Shown here: piece by piece, positions 59,562 to 64,000 of the stretch | Position numbering within the stretch: position 1 is the first letter of the stretch | Layout: every line of letters starts with the position of its first letter | Assembly (NCBI RefSeq): GCF_001598475.1 | Contig: NZ_BCZA01000003.1 | Span: forward strand, 372,001-436,000 | Length of the DNA stretch: 64,000 nt | Source of the DNA: Pantoea agglomerans NBRC 102470 | GTDB taxonomy: Bacteria > Pseudomonadota > Gammaproteobacteria > Enterobacterales > Enterobacteriaceae | Reading direction: 5' to 3' | Program-made: the position numbers and the translations under genes | Notes under the pieces: model-generated | Told to the model about the DNA's origin: nothing | The model's input: the letters and a program-made list of their open reading frames with translations, nothing else | Databases searched by the model: none

Positions 59562-60293
59562 TTAACCGAGGATTTGATAATGTCGCGCCTGGCTCATGAT
59601 CACTTTGGCCAGTACCTTCAGGCTGGTGACGTCATCATGATTGAGATACCAGGTTTCATAGCGCTTATTATCTGATATTACAGCGATTTTCTTATGCTGC
59701 AGCTGCAGGCGCTTGAGATAGAGCTGCTCATCAAGGGTGAAAATATAGATGCCGTCGCCGTCGAACATCCGCACGCTGATATCCACAAACAGCTGATCGC
59801 GCGGCGCAAAGGTGTCAGCCATGGAGTCACTGTTGATAGCGATTAACCGGATGTTTTCCGCCGGGCGCCCGTTGAACAGCACCCGCGCCTCATCCAGACC
59901 ATATTCGATCGCCTGGATAGTCTCGACAAACTCATCACGCGCGGGCAGGCCCGCAGCACTTCGCTGACCAATGTCGAGGCTATCAATCCGAAACACACTC
60001 TTCTGAGCGGAGAGCGCACTTAGCGTCACCGGTTCAGCAGGCTGTTCCATACCGTACTGCAGCCACTCAACCCTGACGCCCAGTAGCTGACTGAGAGCCA
60101 GTAAATTGCCGCCATCCGGCACTGACTGCGCGTTAAACCACTTCCACACACCCGGCGTTGATATCTTACAGCCTTGCTGCTGCAGGGCCCTGGCAACCTG
60201 TTTGTTACGTCCATGTCCGGCAATACCGGCACTCTCACAGGCCGCTATCAGCCTGGCGGTGAAAGCTTGTCTTGTACTTTCTTTTTTAACCAT
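59562..60293 (-). CDS. S24-type phage repressor (CI/LexA-like)
   Basis: 243 aa: an N-terminal DNA-binding domain (about 10-80, helix-turn-helix with CKISTPGVWKWFNAQSVPDG), an A-G in SAAGLP that fits an autocleavage site, and a C-terminal S24 peptidase domain with the catalytic serine in NSDSMADTF and lysine in YLKRLQ. Such repressors self-cleave when RecA is activated, so the neighbouring lysis genes may be SOS-controlled. Confidence 0.88.
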   Translation of the reverse strand: MVKKESTRQAFTARLIAACESAGIAGHGRNKQVARALQQQGCKISTPGVWKWFNAQSVPDGGNLLALSQLLGVRVEWLQYGMEQPAEPVTLSALSAQKSVFRIDSLDIGQRSAAGLPARDEFVETIQAIEYGLDEARVLFNGRPAENIRLIAINSDSMADTFAPRDQLFVDISVRMFDGDGIYIFTLDEQLYLKRLQLQHKKIAVISDNKRYETWYLNHDDVTSLKVLAKVIMSQARHYQILG

Positions 60294-60300
60294 TAGTTAA
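60286..60300. promoter_or_regulatory. Palindrome over the repressor start codon
   Basis: TTAAC-CATTA-GTTAA is a 5-bp inverted repeat covering the start codon of the S24 repressor gene. A possible autoregulatory operator; the case rests on position and symmetry alone. Confidence 0.35.
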
Positions 60301-60601
60301 TAATCAGCCATAGAAGAGATACTGGATGTTATTTTCATTATTGCTACCAGTTCATTTTATATTACCGCTCGTTTACTACCTAACCGCTTTATCAAGCATT
60401 GCTGATAATCATTATCCGCTTCAGCCCGCGACTGGACAAAAAATATTGCCTCAGGCCGCGTACAGCCCCGGCTTTCAGGAATGTTCCGTAAAAAATTGCG
60501 TGAATATCAGCCAGAATAATGGCCAGTAGTAACGAGAGCGGAACGGAAATTAAGCTGATGCGCAGAAAACTCTATCTTTCACTGGACCGAAAAATTGAAC
60601 T
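60301..60601. other. Intergenic region between the repressor and proA
   Basis: About 300 bases with promoter elements for the repressor. A 67-codon plus-strand frame at 60326 begins with a hydrophobic segment but has only a weak ribosome site and no recognised family. No tRNA-Thr gene (thrW, next to proA in E. coli and a phage attachment site there) was found here by eye. Confidence 0.35.
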
Positions 60602-60632
60602 AAAAAAAACGGGAGTCTCTGAAAGACTCCCG
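60602..60632 (-). terminator. Intrinsic terminator of proBA
   Basis: CGGGAGTCT and AGACTCCCG (60610-60618 with 60624-60632), 9-bp stem, followed on the minus strand by eight T. It lies 22 bases past the proA stop. Confidence 0.9.
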
Positions 60633-60653
60633 CTTTGTTAAAAATTATGGCAG

Positions 60654-61907
60654 TTATGGCCGGAGCGTATCGTCGCCCCATGCTATCCATTTATAGGTCG
60701 TCAGCGCCTCTAATCCCATCGGGCCACGGGCATGGAGTTTCTGTGTACTGACCGCCACTTCGGCACCCAGGCCAAACTGTCCGCCATCGGTGAAGCGGGT
60801 GCTTGCGTTGACATAGACCGCTGAGGAGTCGACCTGACGGACAAAACGCGCGGCGTTGCGGGTATTACGGGTCAGGATGGCATCCGAGTGCTGCGTGCCA
60901 TGCGTACGAATATGATCGATCGCCTCATCCATATCCGCCACTAATTTGACGTTAAGATCCAGCGACAGCCACTCATCATTGTACTGCTGCGGATTCACCT
61001 GCGTGACCGATGCCGGGCCTTGCTGCAGCTGCGCCAGCACGTTGCTGTCAGCATGCAGCGCAATCGCTTCCTGTGCCATACGCGCGCTGAAGGCGGGCAG
61101 GAAACGATCGGCAATCGCCTGATCCACCAGCAGCGTCTCCAGGGAGTTACAGGCGCTGGGACGCTGTTTCTTGGCGTTGACGATCAGATCAAGTGCAGGT
61201 TCGATCTCCATCGTCTCATCAATATAGATATGACAAACGCCGATGCCGCCGGTGATCACCGGAATAGTGGAGTTTTCCCGGCACAGCTTATGCAGCCCGG
61301 CTCCGCCACGCGGGATCAGCATATCGACGTAGCGATCCAGCTTCAGTAGCTGATTCACCAGCTCGCGATCCGGATTTTCGATCGCCTGAACGATCGCCGC
61401 AGGCAGACCGTGCTGTTTCAGCGCGTTCTGGATCACCCGGACGGTGGCCGCATTGGTGCGCCAGGTCTCTTTACCGCCGCGCAGAATGGCGGCGTTGCCG
61501 GTTTTCAGGCACAGAGTGGCGACGTCCACCGTGACATTGGGACGCGCCTCGTAGATTACGGCCACCACGCCCAGCGGCACGCGACGACGCTCAATGCGCA
61601 GCCCGCTGTCGAGCTGACCGCCGTCAATTAGCTGTCCAACCGGATCGGCCAGCTGGCAGACCTGGCGCACATCGCTGGCGATGCTGCCGAGGCGTTGCGG
61701 ATTGAGTGTCAGCCGGTCCAGCAGCGCGGCGCTCATGCCGTTCTGACGCGCATCGGCTAAATCCAGCTCATTGGCCGCCAGAATGTCTGCGCTTTCCGCC
61801 TCCAGACGGTCGGCAATGGTCATCAGAACCTGATTTTTCTCTGCAGTCGACAGATCGGCCACGGTGTAAGCTGCGGCGCGCGCCGCTTTTCCCATCTCTT
61901 CAAGCAT
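60654..61907 (-). CDS. proA: Gamma-glutamyl phosphate reductase ProA
   Basis: 417 aa, same length as E. coli. Reduces glutamyl-5-phosphate with NADPH to the semialdehyde in proline synthesis. It has the aldehyde-dehydrogenase-like fold, with catalytic cysteine in [14 protein letters not shown] and the N-terminal [14 protein letters not shown]. It follows proB by 10 bases. Confidence 0.97.
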   Translation of the reverse strand: MLEEMGKAARAAAYTVADLSTAEKNQVLMTIADRLEAESADILAANELDLADARQNGMSAALLDRLTLNPQRLGSIASDVRQVCQLADPVGQLIDGGQLDSGLRIERRRVPLGVVAVIYEARPNVTVDVATLCLKTGNAAILRGGKETWRTNAATVRVIQNALKQHGLPAAIVQAIENPDRELVNQLLKLDRYVDMLIPRGGAGLHKLCRENSTIPVITGGIGVCHIYIDETMEIEPALDLIVNAKKQRPSACNSLETLLVDQAIADRFLPAFSARMAQEAIALHADSNVLAQLQQGPASVTQVNPQQYNDEWLSLDLNVKLVADMDEAIDHIRTHGTQHSDAILTRNTRNAARFVRQVDSSAVYVNASTRFTDGGQFGLGAEVAVSTQKLHARGPMGLEALTTYKWIAWGDDTLRP

Positions 61908-61917
61908 TGTCCGCTCC

Positions 61918-63021
61918 TTAACTGACGATCATGTCGTCGCGGTGAACCGCCACCGGGCCATATTCATAGCCCAGGATTTCGCTGATCTGCTGGCTGTGAT
62001 GACCGGCAATCATCCGCATCGCGTCGCTGTTGTAGCGTGAAACACCATGCGCGATATCCCTGCCCTGCAAACTGCGGATACGGATCACTTCCCCACGCGA
62101 GAAATTCCCCTGAATAGCACGGATCCCTTTCGGCAGCAGCGAACTGCCGCGTTCAATAATTGCTGCCAGCGCACCATCATCGACGGTGAGTTCACCTGCC
62201 GGAGGCGCACCGAAAATCCAGCGTTTACGATTTTCCAGCGGCGATTGCTGCGCATGAAAGCGCGTACCGACCGGCTTACCGTCAATGACATCGCTGATCA
62301 CGCCGCTGCGACTGCCTGAGGCGATGATCACATCGATACCGGCGCGGCAGGCGACATCCGCCGCCTGAAGCTTGGTCGACATGCCGCCAGTGCCGAGACC
62401 CGATACGCTGTCGCCCGCCAGGGCACGCAACGCATCATCAATCACATGGACATCACTGATCAGCTCAGCCTCAGGATTGTTACGCGGATCGGCGGTGAAC
62501 AGTCCCTGCTGGTCGGTCAGCAGCAGCAGCTTGTCGGCACCGCCGAGCATCGCCGCCAGCGCTGAGAGATTGTCGTTGTCACCCACTTTGATTTCAGCGG
62601 TGGCAACGGCATCGTTCTCATTGATCACCGGCACAATGTGGTTATCCAGCAGCGCGCGCAGCGTGTCGCGGGCATTCAGGAAGCGCTCGCGATCTTCCAT
62701 GTCGGCACGGGTCAGCAACATCTGACCAATATGGATACCGTAGATTGAGAACAGCTGTTCCCACAGCTGAATCAGACGGCTCTGCCCCACCGCAGCCAGC
62801 AGCTGCTTTGAGGCGATGGTGGGTGGCAGTTCGGGGTAACCCAGATGTTCGCGTCCGGCGGCCATCGCGCCAGAGGTCACAATCACAATGCGGTGGCCCG
62901 CCGCGTGCTGCTGCGCACACTGACGAACCAGTTCCACCATGTGCGCCCGATTCAGCCGGCGGGAGCCGCCGGTGAGAACGCTGGTACCCAATTTGACCAC
63001 TAAGGTCTGACTGCCACTCAT
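61918..63021 (-). CDS. proB: Glutamate 5-kinase ProB
   Basis: 367 aa, as in E. coli. Phosphorylates glutamate as the first, proline-inhibited step of proline synthesis. The kinase domain (about 1-255) starts [13 protein letters not shown] and holds INENDAVA; the C-terminal PUA domain covers about 275-367. First gene of proBA and divergent from the phoE-like porin. Confidence 0.97.
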   Translation of the reverse strand: MSGSQTLVVKLGTSVLTGGSRRLNRAHMVELVRQCAQQHAAGHRIVIVTSGAMAAGREHLGYPELPPTIASKQLLAAVGQSRLIQLWEQLFSIYGIHIGQMLLTRADMEDRERFLNARDTLRALLDNHIVPVINENDAVATAEIKVGDNDNLSALAAMLGGADKLLLLTDQQGLFTADPRNNPEAELISDVHVIDDALRALAGDSVSGLGTGGMSTKLQAADVACRAGIDVIIASGSRSGVISDVIDGKPVGTRFHAQQSPLENRKRWIFGAPPAGELTVDDGALAAIIERGSSLLPKGIRAIQGNFSRGEVIRIRSLQGRDIAHGVSRYNSDAMRMIAGHHSQQISEILGYEYGPVAVHRDDMIVS

Positions 63022-63166
63022 ATTTCCTGCCGTAGTGAAAAATTTTTACGAAAGGACGTTTTAACAGGAGTCGATAAGGAAGCCAACAGCCAGCGGGGGA
63101 AAAGCACGAATTTACGCGGACAAGGACGTAGACCAAAAGTTCAGGGTTAACAAGAAATCATGAAAA

Positions 63167-63185
63167 GTGTCATAAAAACTTCATC
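63167..63185 (+). promoter_or_regulatory. Candidate Pho box upstream of the phoE-like gene
   Basis: GTGTCATAAAAACTTCATC resembles the Pho box pattern of two TGTCAT-type repeats spaced by AT-rich bases, about 75 bases before the start of the porin gene. It matches the phoB promoter here in GTGTCA. Strength is uncertain. Confidence 0.5.
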
Positions 63186-63259
63186 GCCGACGGGTAAAAA
63201 GTCCGTGCTTTACAAAAACTTTCATTTTTTTACGGCGTTCACATTGGGATTGATAGCAA

Positions 63260-64000
63260 ATGAAGAAAAGCACACTGGCCATGATCCTCTCCACGCTGAC
63301 GCTGGCATCTGCCGCGCAGGCTGCCGAAATCTATAACAAAGATGGCAACAAACTGGACTTATACGGCAAAGTTAAAGCTGAGCACTACATCAGCGATAAT
63401 GCCAGCCAGGATGGAGACAAGTCCTATACCCGTATCGGCTTTAAAGGTCAGACACAGATTAACGACCTGATGACCGGTTATGGTCAGTGGGAATATGAGT
63501 ATAAGCTCAATAACTCTGAAGGCAGTGACGCTAACAACAACAACAAAACCCGCCTTGGTTTTGCCGGTCTGAAATTCTCGCAGTATGGTTCGGTCGATTA
63601 TGGTCGTAACTACGGTGTGCTGTATGACGTTGAGGCCTGGACCGACGTGTTCCCGGAATTCGGCGGTGACGGTACAGCCCGCTCCGATAACTTTATGACT
63701 CAGCGCGCCACCGGTGTGGCGACTTACCGTAACAACAACTTCTTTGGTCTGGTCGATGGGCTGAAGTTTGCCTTGCAGTATCAGGGCAAAAACGACGCCA
63801 CTAGCGTCAATACTCGTACTGACAATGACCGTCAGAATGGCGACGGCTACGGTGCCTCACTGGGCTATGCCCTGGGTGATTCCGGTGTGAGCCTGATGAG
63901 TGCCATCACCTCTTCTGACCGTACCAATCAGCAGCAGGCTCGCGCCTATGGCGGCGGTGACCGTGCGGATTCCTGGGGCGCAGGCGTGAAGTATGATGCT
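63260..64000 (+). CDS. phoE: PhoE-like outer-membrane porin (5' part)
   Basis: The first 247 codons of a general trimeric porin. A signal peptide ([21 protein letters not shown]) is followed by [19 protein letters not shown] and the L3 loop region [10 protein letters not shown]. It resembles E. coli PhoE rather than OmpC/OmpF at many positions, and the position beside proBA is that of phoE. The right end is cut by the window. PhoE favours anions and is induced by phosphate limitation. Confidence 0.9.
   Translation, partial: MKKSTLAMILSTLTLASAAQAAEIYNKDGNKLDLYGKVKAEHYISDNASQDGDKSYTRIGFKGQTQINDLMTGYGQWEYEYKLNNSEGSDANNNNKTRLGFAGLKFSQYGSVDYGRNYGVLYDVEAWTDVFPEFGGDGTARSDNFMTQRATGVATYRNNNFFGLVDGLKFALQYQGKNDATSVNTRTDNDRQNGDGYGASLGYALGDSGVSLMSAITSSDRTNQQQARAYGGGDRADSWGAGVKYDA

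Noticed and set aside
60326-60529. 67-codon plus-strand frame divergent from the S24 repressor
   Set aside because: The position of a cro-like gene, but the peptide is hydrophobic then Cys/Asn-rich with no helix-turn-helix, and the ribosome site is weak; left as undecided intergenic sequence.
60301-60653. tRNA-Thr (thrW) attachment site beside proA
   Set aside because: Expected from E. coli gene order, but no cloverleaf or TTCGA-type arm could be found by eye in this stretch.

Overview
The window reads as chromosomal DNA of an enterobacterium in the family Erwiniaceae, most likely Pantoea. This is inferred from protein resemblance and gene order; no search was run. The backbone matches the Escherichia coli proBA-phoE / iraP-psiF / proC / aroL-yaiA / aroM-ppnP-rdgC-mak / sbcCD / phoBR-brnQ neighbourhood, but it is interrupted by lineage-specific insertions and losses. 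phoA is missing beside psiF, and dgcC is missing beside proC.

Layout: 1-5.0 kb carries brnQ (cut by the window edge), a MetE-like methyltransferase behind a probable MetJ operator, and phoB-phoR with a PstS-like gene. 5.2-10.0 kb is sbcDC. 10-12.3 kb holds a CsgG / DUF4810 / GNA1162-type lipoprotein trio and a TolA-C-terminal-like lipoprotein. 12.3-16.2 kb has an AraC regulator, a small-molecule kinase and an ethanolamine-type permease. 16.2-19.9 kb is mak, rdgC, a large non-coding inverted-repeat element, ppnP and aroM. 19.9-23.5 kb is a DUF1177 / OPT transporter / IclR cluster that separates aroM from yaiA-aroL. 23.8-30 kb is yaiA, aroL, a DUF2076 gene, yaiI, proC, a Rieske-FAD oxidoreductase, psiF, iraP and a tiny lipoprotein.

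30-34.5 kb holds a lone lacZ overlapping an MdtG-like efflux gene tail to tail. 34.9-40.6 kb is a run of small envelope or regulatory genes around a GGDEF-EAL protein and a CPBP protease. It includes three very small membrane proteins of 22, 34 and 35 aa, the last one YniD. 40.7-44.8 kb is osmC and the lactate operon lldPRD with two LldR-type operators. 45-48.6 kb is a CynX-type transporter, a LysR regulator and a Tat-exported amidohydrolase. 48.9-54.6 kb has dbpA, a YgiW-like protein, cheV and a chemoreceptor. 54.8-55.2 kb is a cold-shock gene followed by a YmcF homologue that appears to start at ATT.

55.6-60.3 kb is a phage-derived island on the minus strand: S24-type repressor, T4-type lysozyme, holin, overlapping Rz/Rz1 spanins and a beta-helix tailspike, with no capsid, tail or replication genes. 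The window ends with proBA and the start of a divergent phoE-like porin.

The best candidates for something undescribed are the nested inverted-repeat element between rdgC and ppnP, the hairpin array after the amidohydrolase, the lysis-plus-tailspike island, and the unannotated microproteins. phoBR, psiF, phoE and the PstS-like gene give the window a phosphate-starvation theme. lldPRD, lacZ, mak and the ethanolamine and OPT clusters are carbon or nitrogen scavenging modules.
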